64,000 nucleotides of DNA, from positions 8,935,486 through 8,999,485 of the forward strand of contig NZ_CP022161.1 of the NCBI RefSeq assembly GCF_002214185.1, in the 5' to 3' direction. The notes under the pieces were generated by a model. It saw only the letters and a list, made by a program, of their open reading frames with translations. It did no database searches and was not told where the DNA came from. A program made the translations under genes and the position numbers. Shown here in pieces: positions 27,785 to 37,127 of the stretch. Source of the stretch: Streptomyces capitiformicae. Its GTDB lineage: Bacteria; Actinomycetota; Actinomycetes; Streptomycetales; Streptomycetaceae. Positions within the stretch are counted from its first letter, which is position 1; every line of letters starts with the position of its first letter.

Positions 27785-28062
27785 CGGGAGGTGACGGGAG
27801 GTGACAGGTCCCGGCATCCCCATCCCGTAGATCTCTGCCACCCGCTCAAGGAGGCGGTCCGCTGCCGGGCGTCCTGGATCTACTCGGAAGCGTAGGGGTT
27901 GGCCTACCCCAACGGCGGAGAGTGCCCGGGCCGCTGGGGGGAGGAGTTCTCCACGCTGGTACGTGAATGGGGTGAGGTCGTCGGCGAGGCCGGTCAACGA
28001 CGGGCGTGGGACGTGGGGACCTGCCGCTCTGACGGGGTGGCCGAGCCCGCTGCTCCACCCGT
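27785..28062. other. Intergenic region with no clear gene
   Basis: This 278-bp convergent gap begins with a short direct repeat (GACGGGAGGT twice, 27784-27802). On the minus strand a short high-GC3 stretch (about 27830-27900, reading PLRFRVDPGRPAADRLLERV) could be a coding scrap, but it has no start and matches nothing I can name. Confidence 0.3.
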
Positions 28063-29187
28063 TCAGTCGTCGGGCTCCAGGCACACGACGGGAACGCGCT
28101 GGACGAGGTTGTTGGCGAAACCGCCCCGGTTCCAGGGCTGCTCCAGGGGCTGGGTGTGTCCCTCGGCGTCGGTGGCCCGCGCCGTCAGGACATGGTCGCC
28201 GGGGGTGGCCGCCCACGCGAAGCGCCACCGGCCCCAGGCCCAGCGATGCGTGCCCGCCGGCTCGACCTCGGCCTCGCCCCAGCCGAGTCCGCCGTCGGTG
28301 CTGACCTCCACCCGCGTCACCGGCGCCCGCCCCGACCAGGCGCGCCCCTCCAGCGTCAGCGTGCCGGGCCGGACGACCCGTGCCCGGGACATGAAGTCCG
28401 GAAAGCCGGGCGGGACCAGCAGGGCGCGCGGCGCGATCCGGGTGACCGGCTCGCCCTCCTCCTCTGGGTGCCGTCTGAGCCGGTAGGCCACGGACTGCTG
28501 GAACCCCGTGAACGGCCTGTCGGTGACGGTGATGTCGCGCAGCCACTTCACATGCGCCATGCCGTACCAGCCGGGCACCACCAGACGCAGCGGGAGGCCG
28601 TGCTGCGGGGGCAGCGGGGCACCGTTCATCCCGTAGGCGACCAGCACGTCGGACTCCTCGCCGACGGCCACGTCCACGGGGAGGGCGCGCTGGTAGTCCT
28701 GTTCGACGCCGCGCTCCACACCGTGGTCGGCGCCGGTGAAGACGACGTCGACGGCACCGTCCTCGACTCCGGCATCGGCAAGCAGCAGCCGCAACGGTAC
28801 GCCCGTCCACTCCGCGGTGCCGACAGCCTCGACCAGCCACGGCTGACTGACCGGCCGGGGCGTCAGCAGAGCCCGCCCGTTACCCGCGCACTCCAGGGTG
28901 ACGCGGAGGGTGACGGCGGGGTACGCGCGCAGGTCAGCCGGTTCGAAGCTCATGGGACGGCGGACGCGGCCGCCGATGGTCAGCTCCCAGGACTCGTCGC
29001 CGGGGACGTACGGGATGTCGTAGTGCGTGAGGACGTAGTGCAGCCCGGGCGGGGTGACGTCGTAGCGCAGGGCCTCCAGCGGCAGGCCGTGGTTGCGGGT
29101 GGCGAGCGCCAGTTCGTCCCGGCCGATGCCCTCGTCCGGTCCGGCCAGCCGGGCGGATGCGCTCACGTCGCAGAGTCGACGGTCCAT
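28063..29187 (-). CDS. Sulfite-oxidase-family molybdopterin oxidoreductase
   Basis: 374 residues. The first domain (about 25-235) is the oxidoreductase molybdopterin domain with LRVTLECAGNGR, holding the candidate Mo-ligand cysteine, and LPLRLVVPGWYGMAHVKWL. The second (about 255-370) is the Mo-co dimerisation domain with VTRVEVSTDGGLGWGEAEVE. There is no signal peptide, so it is predicted cytoplasmic. I chose ATG 29187 (GTG 29193 is an alternative); the longer frame to 29460 lacks a ribosome site. It is the second enzyme of this family within 4 kb. Confidence 0.85.
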   Translation of the reverse strand: MDRRLCDVSASARLAGPDEGIGRDELALATRNHGLPLEALRYDVTPPGLHYVLTHYDIPYVPGDESWELTIGGRVRRPMSFEPADLRAYPAVTLRVTLECAGNGRALLTPRPVSQPWLVEAVGTAEWTGVPLRLLLADAGVEDGAVDVVFTGADHGVERGVEQDYQRALPVDVAVGEESDVLVAYGMNGAPLPPQHGLPLRLVVPGWYGMAHVKWLRDITVTDRPFTGFQQSVAYRLRRHPEEEGEPVTRIAPRALLVPPGFPDFMSRARVVRPGTLTLEGRAWSGRAPVTRVEVSTDGGLGWGEAEVEPAGTHRWAWGRWRFAWAATPGDHVLTARATDAEGHTQPLEQPWNRGGFANNLVQRVPVVCLEPDD

Positions 29188-29494
29188 GTCCACATTGTCC
29201 GCGTCCGCTCCAAGCCGTGCACGGCGGTATCCGTACCCACCCTGCCCCGCAACACATAGCGCGGGCCGGGGTGGGGCGACAGCGTGCCGAACGTGCGCTG
29301 ATTCCACGGCGCCGCCGCGAACGGTGTGACCGCTGCTTCCCGCCTTCCATGTGAGATCCGCACCAAGGTCCCGCACGGCTGCGCCATCCAACGCCGGCCA
29401 AGGTCTGCTCCGGCGTGCCCATGGCGGCGTCACCGTCCGTGATTCCGCCCAGCCGGTCACCGCCGGATGACGTCACCGAACCGGTGCCGCCTCG
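29188..29494. other. Intergenic region, nothing recognised
   Basis: This 307-bp divergent gap should contain the promoter of the sulfite-oxidase-family gene. I see no convincing hairpin, repeat or conserved coding stretch. Confidence 0.3.
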
Positions 29495-29847
29495 TTGACC
29501 GTCGCCCTCACCCGCACCACCGCGGTCACGCGGCTGCGCCGTCTCGGCGCCGTCGCGCCCCGGCTCGGCGGCGCGCTGCTCCTGGGCGTGGGCGCGACGT
29601 GGCGTACTACGGCTGGTACGAGATCCGCGTCCAGCACGACCCCACCACCCAGGACCCGGTCATCGACGCCGCGGGCACCGTCCAGCGCGCCATCGCCGAG
29701 TTCCTGGACACCCTCGGCACCGCGGCCATCGCCGTCGTCTTCGCGGGGCTGCTGATCACAGTGGCAGCGCTCGCCCGCCGCCGGAGGACCCGCAGGACAC
29801 GTGGTACGGAAACCGGCGGCCGGCAAGCGCCCGGCCGCGCATCCTGA
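29495..29847 (+). pseudogene. Small two-helix membrane protein, frameshifted
   Basis: From TTG 29495 the frame gives a basic N-terminus and a first helix (APRLGGALLLGVGA). Near 29600 the sense shifts to another frame that continues YYGWYEIRVQHDPTTQDPVI, an amphipathic segment and a second helix (AAIAVVFAGLLITVAALA), then an Arg-rich tail to 29847. A one-base change would join the two into a protein of about 116 residues. Family unknown. Confidence 0.45.
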
Positions 29848-30050
29848 AGCGGCCCCGGACAGCTGGAAGTCCGCCGGAGGGCCCGCCTTCTCACAGCCTG
29901 GGCCCGGACCCGCTGTGCGGGCCCAGCCCCAAGGCGCTGCTCTCGGGCTCCCGGGCGGCTCCGGCACGGCCTCGTCGGCGCGCCCCGCTCTTCCCTCGGA
30001 GGGTCGACGAGGCGAGCCGGTGAGCCGGCCCGGGCGAGAGGGCCGAAGCG

Positions 30051-30188
30051 TCAGACGGCGAGGGTGCTGCCGTCGAACCGGCTCAGGGTGAACACCGCGT
30101 CCTCCAGGGTGACTTCCTTCGCCTCGCGCAGCACGCCGATGGCGATCTCCTCACCCAGCCGCACCGCCTCCGTGAAGTCGGTGCCCTG
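30051..30188 (-). pseudogene. C-terminal scrap of an unidentified protein
   Basis: On the minus strand the frame ending at 30051 reads TDFTEAVRLGEEIAIGVLRE, then a VTLEDAVFTLSRFDG strand pair. The codon pattern is strongly coding (GC-rich third positions) and the stop is clean. It begins abruptly where the NRPS fragment on the other strand begins, so a rearrangement junction lies at about 30190. I cannot name the family. Confidence 0.4.
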
Positions 30189-30191
30189 GCA

Positions 30192-31532
30192 GCCCTGGAA
30201 CCGGTGGCGGCGGCCGCAGCGGTGGTCCGCGAGGACCGGCCGGGTGACCGGCAGATCGTCGGCTATCTCGTACCGCGCACCGAGGCAGACGTCGAACCGG
30301 CCGACCTGCGGCGGGAGTTGGCGAAGGCGCTGCCCGGCTACATGGTGCCTTCCGCGCTGGTCGTCCTCGACACCCTCCCACTGACCCCCAACGGCAAGCT
30401 CGACCGGCGTGCCCTGCCCGCCCCCGGCACGAACTCCACCTCTGCCGGCAGGGCTCCCCGGACGCCCTGGGAGGAGAACCTCCGCGGGCTCTTCGCCACC
30501 ATCCTCGACGTCGACCACGTGGGCATCGACGACAACTTCTTCGACCTCGGCGGCCACTCGCTGCTGGCCGCCCGGTTGACCGCCCGGGTACGCGAGGAAC
30601 TGGGTGTCCAGATCGGCCTGCGGGCCCTGTTCGAGACGCCCACCGTGGCCCTGCTCGCGGAGCGGATGAGTGCCGATTCCGGCAACGGATCCTCAGACGG
30701 GCTCGGCCAGTTGCTGCCGCTGCGCACCGGAGGAACCCGTCCGCCGCTGTTCGCCGTACACCCCGGTGGCGGCCTCGGCTGGTGCTACTCCGGGCTGGCC
30801 CGGCACCTGGACCACGACCGGCCGCTGTTCGCACTGCAGGCGCGCGGGCTCGACGGTAACGGCGAACTGCCCACCTCCGTAACCGACATGGCGGCCGACT
30901 ACCTGCGGCTGATCCGCGAGGTGCAGCCCGCCGGCCCGTACCACCTGCTCGGCTGGTCCTTCGGCGGCACGGTGGCGCACGAGATGGCCCGTCAGCTCCA
31001 GGAGGCGGGCGAAGAGGTGGCGCTGCTGGCAATGCTCGACTCGCACCCGACCGGACGCGTCCGGCATGCCGGACAGCCCGGTGCGGCGGAGATCCTCTCC
31101 CTGGCACTGGACGGACTGGGCCTCGACGAGCTGGACGCGCTCGCCGCCACCGCCACCGCCACCGCTCCCGCGGACGCCACGGACGTCCTGGGCGACGGAC
31201 TCCCCGGCGCCCACGCCGTGCTGGAGCTGCTGCGGGAACGCGGCAGCGTACTGGGCGGGCTGGACCCGGTGGCCCTGCGCCGGCTGGTGAAGGTGACCGC
31301 CAACAACATCGCGCTGACCCAGGGCGAGCGGCCGGGCCGCTATCGGGGCCCCGTGCTCTTCTTCGAGGCCCTGCCGGGGCGGGGCGCCGACGGCACCCCA
31401 CTGCCCGACCGGTGGGCCGCGCACGTGGACGGCCCGCTGGAGAACCACCCGCTGGACATCCCGCACAGCCACTTCACCACGCCGGAGGCCCTGGCACAGA
31501 TCGGCCCGATACTCGCCACCCACCTGCGCTGA
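30192..31532 (+). pseudogene. 3' end of a nonribosomal peptide synthetase (A-tail, PCP, TE)
   Basis: The open part begins without a start or ribosome site inside the C-terminal subdomain of an adenylation domain (AAVVREDRPGDRQIVGYLVP, then PLTPNGKLDRRALP with the A10 lysine). A carrier domain follows (DNFFDLGGHSLLA, phosphopantetheine serine), then a type I thioesterase (GWSFGGTVAHEMA, with the GxSxG nucleophile, and a final histidine in IPHSHF). About 440 codons remain of what would normally be over 1,000, so the core of the A domain and everything before it are missing. The surviving PCP and TE motifs are intact. It may be untranslated. Confidence 0.85.
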
Positions 31533-31718
31533 CCGGGGGAGGCGTCGGAGGTGTTTCGCCGAGCCCGGACCCGCTCGACCCCGGTCGCCGGCCTGGGCTC
31601 GGATGGCCCGACCCCGGCTGATCCGGGCCCCGGTCTCGGCCGCGCCACCCCCGCACCCCCGCACCGCCACCTGTCTCCCCGTCCGGCCCGCCGCAGCCGC
31701 CTCCGAACGGAGCCGCCC

Positions 31719-31772
31719 ATGACCCTGCCCCTGCCCCTGCCGCTCGCCCCGTCCCCTGTGGCCCTGCCATGA
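31719..31772 (+). CDS. 17-residue leader ORF coupled to the MFS gene
   Basis: MTLPLPLPLAPSPVALP, preceded by GGAG at good spacing and ending in ATGA that overlaps the start of the transporter. The MFS gene has no good ribosome site of its own, so translation of this leader probably delivers ribosomes to it. A low-complexity product makes a function for the peptide unlikely. Confidence 0.4.
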   Translation: MTLPLPLPLAPSPVALP

Positions 31773-33181
31773 CCACCTTCGTCCTCGTCTGGGCGGGCCG
31801 ACTGGTCACCGCACTCGGGTCCAGCATCTCCGGATTTGCCCTCGGCCTCTGGATCTACCAACAGTCGGGATCCGTCACCCAGTTCGCCACCGGCCTGCTG
31901 CTCGCCTTCGCCCCCGGCATACTGGCCGCGCCGGCCGCAGGGGTCCTGGTGGACCGTCACCGGCGCCGTACCGTGCTGCTCTGTGCGGACGCGGCGGCGA
32001 TGCTGGGCGCCGTGGCCCTGGCTGTCTCCCAGACGACCGGACACCTCGCCGTGTGGCAGGTGTATGCGGTCATCGTCCTGGAGTCCTGCTGCGCCGCATT
32101 CCAGTGGCCCGCACTCGCCGCCGCCGTCACCGGCATGGTCCGGCCGGAACAACGCGGCCGGGCCAGTGCGATGACCCAGACAGCCCTGGCCGCCGCCCAG
32201 TTGCTCGGCCCCATGCTCGCCGCCGTCCTGCTCGAAGTGGGCGGACTGCGCGCCGTACTGGTGGCCGACGTCGTCTCGTTCGGGCTGGGGGTGCTCACCC
32301 TGCTCCTCGCCCGTTTCCCCGAGCTCACCGGCCGGCCGAAGAGCGCCGGGAGCCGCCGGGAACGCCCCGGCTGGCGGGTCGAGTTGACCGAAGGCCGACG
32401 GGAGCTCACCAAACAGCCCGCCCTGAAACGCCTGCTGCGCCTGGTCACCGTCCTCAACGCGGCCGAGGCCATCGCCACGGCCCTGCTACTGCCCCTGGTC
32501 CTCGCCGCCACCCCCGAGGCGGAGCAGACTGCCGCGGTGGCCATGGTCAGCACCGCCGGGGGACTGGGGCTGGCGATCAGCAGCATCGCCCTGTCCGTGC
32601 GGGGCACCCCGCGCCGTCCGCTGCCCTGGGTCACCGTGGCCACCGTCCTCAGCGGGGTCGCGGTCCTACAGGCCGGGTTCTTCCCGCGGCCGGTCCCTCT
32701 GGCAGCAGCCGCCTTCGTCTTCTTCCTCGGCCTGCCGGTGGTCAGCAGCTGTGCCCAGGTCCTCTGGCAGTCCGCGGTGGCCGCGCAGGCCCAGGGCCGA
32801 GTTTTCGCTCTGCGCCGCATGTTCACCCAGGGCGGCATCATGCTGGGCTATCTGGTGGCCGGACCGCTCGCCTCCCACGTCTTCGGCCCGCTGGTAAATC
32901 CCGGCGGACCGCTCGCAGACACCGTGGGCCGCCTCCTCGACACGACCCGCGACCGTGGCAGCGCCCTGCTCCTGTGCTGCACCGGCCTGATCGTGGCCGT
33001 GACCGCCCTGATCGGGCGCCACCACATCGTCACCGCCCTGCCCACCGAGTGCCCGTCCCTCGCCGAGTGCCCGTCGCTCGCCGAGTGCCCGTCATCTACC
33101 GTGGGTCCGCCACCCGCCGACCGGCAGTGCGCGATGAACACGGCCCCGCCCGGACCGGACCGGCCCCCGGCCCGCCCTTGA
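31769..33181 (+). CDS. Major facilitator superfamily exporter
   Basis: 470 residues, about 12 helices. The MFS loop 2-3 motif is seen as GVLVDRHRRRTVLL (about residue 58). It resembles the MFS permeases found beside NRPS genes in actinomycetes (enterobactin-exporter-like, MFS_3). The C-terminal tail carries a tandem E-C-P-S-L-A repeat (33048-33095) and is unlikely to be structured. It follows the NRPS remnant in the same direction and may have exported its product. Confidence 0.8.
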   Translation: MTTFVLVWAGRLVTALGSSISGFALGLWIYQQSGSVTQFATGLLLAFAPGILAAPAAGVLVDRHRRRTVLLCADAAAMLGAVALAVSQTTGHLAVWQVYAVIVLESCCAAFQWPALAAAVTGMVRPEQRGRASAMTQTALAAAQLLGPMLAAVLLEVGGLRAVLVADVVSFGLGVLTLLLARFPELTGRPKSAGSRRERPGWRVELTEGRRELTKQPALKRLLRLVTVLNAAEAIATALLLPLVLAATPEAEQTAAVAMVSTAGGLGLAISSIALSVRGTPRRPLPWVTVATVLSGVAVLQAGFFPRPVPLAAAAFVFFLGLPVVSSCAQVLWQSAVAAQAQGRVFALRRMFTQGGIMLGYLVAGPLASHVFGPLVNPGGPLADTVGRLLDTTRDRGSALLLCCTGLIVAVTALIGRHHIVTALPTECPSLAECPSLAECPSSTVGPPPADRQCAMNTAPPGPDRPPARP

Positions 33182-33255
33182 AGGACACTCCGGACACCCG
33201 CTCGGCCCCCGGCCCGGCCCCAGCCCCACCACCCCTCCAACGAAGCAGAGTCACT

Positions 33256-34215
33256 GTGCTCTTCCGCCCCACCACCGCATCCGACCTCGACCGCTTCCTC
33301 CCCCTGATCGTCGCCGACGAGGCCGGCGGAATCACGGCCGACACCTACACGGCCCGGCTCTCCACCGGCGAGTACCGCCTCGCCCGCACCTGGATCGCGG
33401 AAGACGCCCCCGGCGCCGTGCCGTCGGCCTTAGCCGTCTGGTGGGGCGCCCCGGACGCGGACCTGCCCGGCACTCTCGACGGACTGTTCGTCCATGACTC
33501 CATCCGGTCGGCCGACGAACGTACGGCCCTGGCATCCGGATTGCTCACCACCGCACACGCGGCTTTCGCCGAAGCCGGTGTGGACACAGCGCCCGACTAC
33601 CACCTGACCCTCCCCGGTGACTGGCGCGCCCGGCCCGACTCGGTCGAGACCGTGGCCTGGCGTCAGGAAGCCGCCCGGCTCTCCGGGCTCGTGGTGACGC
33701 TGGAACGGCTGCGCTACGAATGGACACCGTGCACCCGTCTCCCGGAACCCACCGGACGCCTGGCCTTCGTAGCCGAACCCGACGACGAGGTCTTCGTCGA
33801 CCTCCTCCGCCGGGTCCTGACACGCACCCTGGACACCCACTCCCGTAAGGGGGCCGCGAGCATCGGAGCCGACGCACAGGCCCGCCGGGACGTGACGTTC
33901 TACCGCGACACCATGCTGGGGGACCGGTCCTGGTGGCGAGTGGCCCGTACGCCCGACGGCCGACCCGTCGGCTTTGGCCTCCCCTCGCGCAACCACGCCG
34001 TCCCCGTGGTCGGTTACCTGGGTGTGCTGCCCCAACACCGCGGCCGTGGATACGCGGACGACATCCTGGCCGAGATCACCCGGATCCTGGTGACCGAGAC
34101 CACAGCGGAGAAGGTCCGCGCCGAGACCGACCTCACGAACACTCCGATGGCCGCGGCCTTCGAGCGCGTCGGGTACCGCAACGACTCCCGCCGCCTGGTG
34201 TTGTCCGCGCACTGA
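33256..34215 (+). CDS. GNAT-family N-acetyltransferase
   Basis: 319 residues. The C-terminal third is a GNAT fold with the acetyl-CoA loop LGVLPQHRGRGYADDILAEI (about residues 255-275) and N-T-P-M-A-A-A-F-E-R-V-G-Y at the end. The N-terminal half (about 1-170) is probably a degenerate second GNAT-like domain. I chose GTG 33256; the longer open frame upstream is antisense to nothing real but overlaps the MFS gene. Substrate unknown. Confidence 0.75.
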   Translation: MLFRPTTASDLDRFLPLIVADEAGGITADTYTARLSTGEYRLARTWIAEDAPGAVPSALAVWWGAPDADLPGTLDGLFVHDSIRSADERTALASGLLTTAHAAFAEAGVDTAPDYHLTLPGDWRARPDSVETVAWRQEAARLSGLVVTLERLRYEWTPCTRLPEPTGRLAFVAEPDDEVFVDLLRRVLTRTLDTHSRKGAASIGADAQARRDVTFYRDTMLGDRSWWRVARTPDGRPVGFGLPSRNHAVPVVGYLGVLPQHRGRGYADDILAEITRILVTETTAEKVRAETDLTNTPMAAAFERVGYRNDSRRLVLSAH

Positions 34216-34393
34216 GCTCCGAGCGGCTAGGGTCCCACGACGAGTGATCGCACAGTCGTCGAAGCGTGCCGCTCCACAGCGGGTCCGCGTCGAGCACGGG
34301 GGGAAGTCGTGAGTGCAGAGCCCGATTCCGTCACACCCATATCCGCACCGAACGCGCAGGAACTCCACAGTCGGTGACGGCCCGGAGGAGGCG

Positions 34394-34705
34394 GTGGAGC
34401 GCAAGGCGGGGATGCACCACGATCAGCATCAAGCCGCGGGGCGCTACTACATACCGACGTACGCGAAGGTGGAGAAGGACGGCACCGCGGTGCCCCGGTA
34501 CGAGGTGGGCAACGGCCAGGACTCAAGCGTCAAGGACTTCCTTCGCACGTACGACATCACCGCCCGGCCGAAGCGCACCAGCCCGTCCGAGGTGACGTAC
34601 TCCGACCGCTCCGGCGACGTACGGCGAACGTTCACGATCACCTACTACCCGTCGCCCGACCCTGGTGGGTACGACCACGCGCGGATCACCGTCAGAGCCA
34701 GGTGA
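34394..34705 (+). CDS. Hypothetical protein of about 103 residues
   Basis: It starts at GTG 34394 directly after a strong GGAGGAGG. The sequence is hydrophilic with mixed beta-type pattern (RYYIPTYAKVEKDGTAVPRY, then SDRSGDVRRTFTITYYPSP). No signal peptide or membrane helix. Family not recognised. It overlaps the boundary with a methyltransferase scrap. Confidence 0.4.
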   Translation: MERKAGMHHDQHQAAGRYYIPTYAKVEKDGTAVPRYEVGNGQDSSVKDFLRTYDITARPKRTSPSEVTYSDRSGDVRRTFTITYYPSPDPGGYDHARITVRAR

Positions 34706-34805
34706 ACCGACGCGGGCGCATCACTCTCGCTGCTGCGCACAACGCACCACACCGGTTCGAATTCCTCCTACCCGGACGTGAATCGGAAGCTTCCCGCGGC
34801 ACCGT

Positions 34806-35090
34806 GCAGCAGGCCGCAGGCCGGATCGCGGGCCTCCTCAGCCTGGCGCGACGTTACTCGACCTCGGTTCGGGGTGCGGCGGTTCAGCCCGAGCGCTCGC
34901 CGAGCGCTTCGGCTGCCGGGTGGTGGCCCTCAACCTCAGCGAGGAGCACAACCGGCGCCACCGCGCGGCCAACGCCCGCCGCGGACTGGACGGTCTGATC
35001 GAAGTCGTCACCGGCTCCCTCAACCACCTGCCCTACGAGGCGGAGCGCTTCGGGTTCGTCTCACGCGCGAGATGCCGACGGAGCCACTGA
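34806..35090 (+). pseudogene. Fragment of a SAM methyltransferase (glycine/sarcosine methyltransferase-like)
   Basis: In one frame the DNA reads GATLLDLGSGCGGSARALAE, RFGCRVVALNLSEEHNRRHR and DGLIEVVTGSLNHLPYEAERF: motif I, the post-I strand and the start of the motif II region of methyltransferases like those that methylate glycine or sarcosine. It then runs out of similarity and stops at 35088-35090. The N-terminus and the catalytic C-terminal half are missing. The following 130 bp (35091-35222) hold no recognisable gene. Confidence 0.6.
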
Positions 35091-35222
35091 CCATCTGCTG
35101 GATCCCCTGGTCCACCTCGGGCGCGCGCCCCGCGCCCACGACGAACGAGTGCTGTCTCACTGGCACCGCGTCGCCGTGCCTGATCTGGCGGACGCCCAGA
35201 CTTGCACCTCAGGCACCGTCGT

Positions 35223-37127
35223 TCAATCAGCGATATCCACGCCGTACCCGCGTGCGAGGGTGTCGAGGCCGTGGTTGTAGCCCTGGCCGACGGTGCGCAG
35301 GCGCCAGAGTGGACCTCTGCGGTAGATCTCCGCGAGGAGCATGGTGCGTTCGGTTGTGGCGGCGTCCAGGGTGGACCGGGCGATGGGTGCTCCGCTGCTG
35401 CTGGGGGCTGCACCGATTTGGATCGCGCCGACGGCCCCGAAGGTGGCGGCGCCGTCGATGGCCGCGGCGATGACTATTTTGCGGGTCGCGGGCGGCAGGG
35501 ACGCGAGGTCGGCGGCGATGGTCTGTTCGGCGGGGCCGCCGGTGAGGAGCCGCACGGTGCCGACGGGGCTTTCCGGGGCGCCGTAGAAGATGAACTCCTC
35601 GTCCGAAGTGACCTGTTCATCCTCGTCGAGGAGAAAGGCGACGACATCGATCTCGCAGCCGGTCTGCGGAGCCCAGCTGGCCGTGACGTACCACTCGGGC
35701 GCGGGTGTGCCGTGGGGCATGGGCAGGTCGATGACGCCGCCCCTCGGCATCACCTGTGGTGCTTGTGCCCGGACGGGCGTCGTGCCCTGATCGGCGGCTG
35801 TCGGTGCGGTGAGCCAATGCTCGTCGTGCACGGGGAGTTCAAGGGCGGTGATGCGGTTCATGCGGCGGTCCTTCTCGCCACCGGTGAGAAGAACGACGTC
35901 GGTGACACTGGCCGACAGGTTGATGGCCGCGGATCCACCCAGCCGGACGACGTGGGTACGGGCCGCGGCGGCATCGGCATGGATACCGCCGAGCACCAGT
36001 ACCCGGTGGCCCGTCAGCGGCTTGTTCAACGTGCTGGCCGAGTCGCGGGCTTGGCGCGGAGCGGGGACAGATACGTCGGAGGAGGGCGGCGGCAGGACCG
36101 GCACTTCCGGCACAGGTGCAGTGGTGGATTCGGGCTCGGTGGCCCGGACTCGTGCCGTCGCCGGCGCCGCCACCGGGGCGATCACGGCGGAACTGGCCGA
36201 CGCCTCATGCGCTGTCCCGGGTTGTACGTCGGCCAGCAGCCGCAGGAAGGTGTGCTCCTCGATGACCGGCACGCCTTCGGCGGCTGCGCGTCGGGCCTTT
36301 GCCGAAGCGGACGTCGGCTCGTTGGTGACCAGCACGCTGGTGTGCCGACTCACGGAGGTCATCATGTTCAGCCCGGCGGCAACCGCCCGCCCGACCAGCT
36401 CCGCCCGGGCGTGGGCGGTCTCACCGGTTATCGCGATCTTCATCCCCTGCTGGAGCGGCCCGCCGGGAGTCAGCCGCCCCGGATTGCGGTAGGCGCACGG
36501 ACTCTTGGGCGGCTGAGGCGTGAAGTGGGACTCTGCCCGGGGCGGGCAGGCCACAAGCGGCAACGGCAGATCGAGCCGCGCCGCCTCGCGCAGGGACGCC
36601 CGCAGGATCCCGGCCAGCACCCGGGTGTCGTCCAGCGCATCGTGCGCGTTCTGCTGGGGAACACCGTAGTGAGCCGCGAGGGTGCCCAGTTTCATGTCAT
36701 CCGTAGGTGGATCCACCTGGCGGTTGAGGGCCAGGGTGCACAGCCGCTGCGACACTGGGAGCCACATCCGCGCGCGGGCGAACTCGTGCGCCAGAAAGTC
36801 GTAGTCGAACTGGGCGTTGTGGGCGACCAGGACCCGGTCCTGGAGCATCGCCCCGATCCGACCGGCGACCTGGTCGAAGGTCGGCGCACCCTGCAGCCGC
36901 TCGGCGGTCAGCCCGTGCACCTCCACCGGCCCGGGGTCGCAACCCGGATTGAGCAGCGTCGAGAACTCCCCGGTCTGCTCGCCGTCCGGACCGATCGTCA
37001 CCACCGCGACCGACAGGACTCGGTCTCGCCGGGCCATGAGCCCCGAGGTTTCCACGTCGACCAAGGCCCAGTCGTGCGCGTAGTCGCCCCTAGCGGGCAC
37101 GGTGAATGAGGCGGAGGCGAGACTCAT
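35223..37127 (-). CDS. DnaQ-like exonuclease, double BRCT and TerD fusion protein
   Basis: 634 residues with four modules. An N-terminal DEDDh 3'-5' exonuclease (about 18-180): VDVETSG with the D and E, HNAQFDYDFL, and HDALDDTRVL holding the H and last D. A first BRCT (about 228-300: MKIAITGETAHARAELVGRA and SVLVTNEP). A Pro/Ala linker. A second BRCT (about 370-445: HRVLVLGGIHADAAAARTHV, DVVLLTGG). A C-terminal TerD/TerZ-type domain (about 480-634) with the acidic calcium-type loops CEIDVVAFLLDEDEQV and ending YNHGLDTLARGYGVDI. Predicted role: nucleic-acid processing tied to a stress-associated TerD module. It stands alone on its strand; no other ter gene is nearby. Confidence 0.85.
   Translation of the reverse strand: MSLASASFTVPARGDYAHDWALVDVETSGLMARRDRVLSVAVVTIGPDGEQTGEFSTLLNPGCDPGPVEVHGLTAERLQGAPTFDQVAGRIGAMLQDRVLVAHNAQFDYDFLAHEFARARMWLPVSQRLCTLALNRQVDPPTDDMKLGTLAAHYGVPQQNAHDALDDTRVLAGILRASLREAARLDLPLPLVACPPRAESHFTPQPPKSPCAYRNPGRLTPGGPLQQGMKIAITGETAHARAELVGRAVAAGLNMMTSVSRHTSVLVTNEPTSASAKARRAAAEGVPVIEEHTFLRLLADVQPGTAHEASASSAVIAPVAAPATARVRATEPESTTAPVPEVPVLPPPSSDVSVPAPRQARDSASTLNKPLTGHRVLVLGGIHADAAAARTHVVRLGGSAAINLSASVTDVVLLTGGEKDRRMNRITALELPVHDEHWLTAPTAADQGTTPVRAQAPQVMPRGGVIDLPMPHGTPAPEWYVTASWAPQTGCEIDVVAFLLDEDEQVTSDEEFIFYGAPESPVGTVRLLTGGPAEQTIAADLASLPPATRKIVIAAAIDGAATFGAVGAIQIGAAPSSSGAPIARSTLDAATTERTMLLAEIYRRGPLWRLRTVGQGYNHGLDTLARGYGVDIAD

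Noticed and set aside
27683..28840. 385-codon frame on the minus strand.
   Set aside because: Shadow of the sulfite-oxidase-family gene in another frame, Arg/Gly/Pro-rich with no domain.
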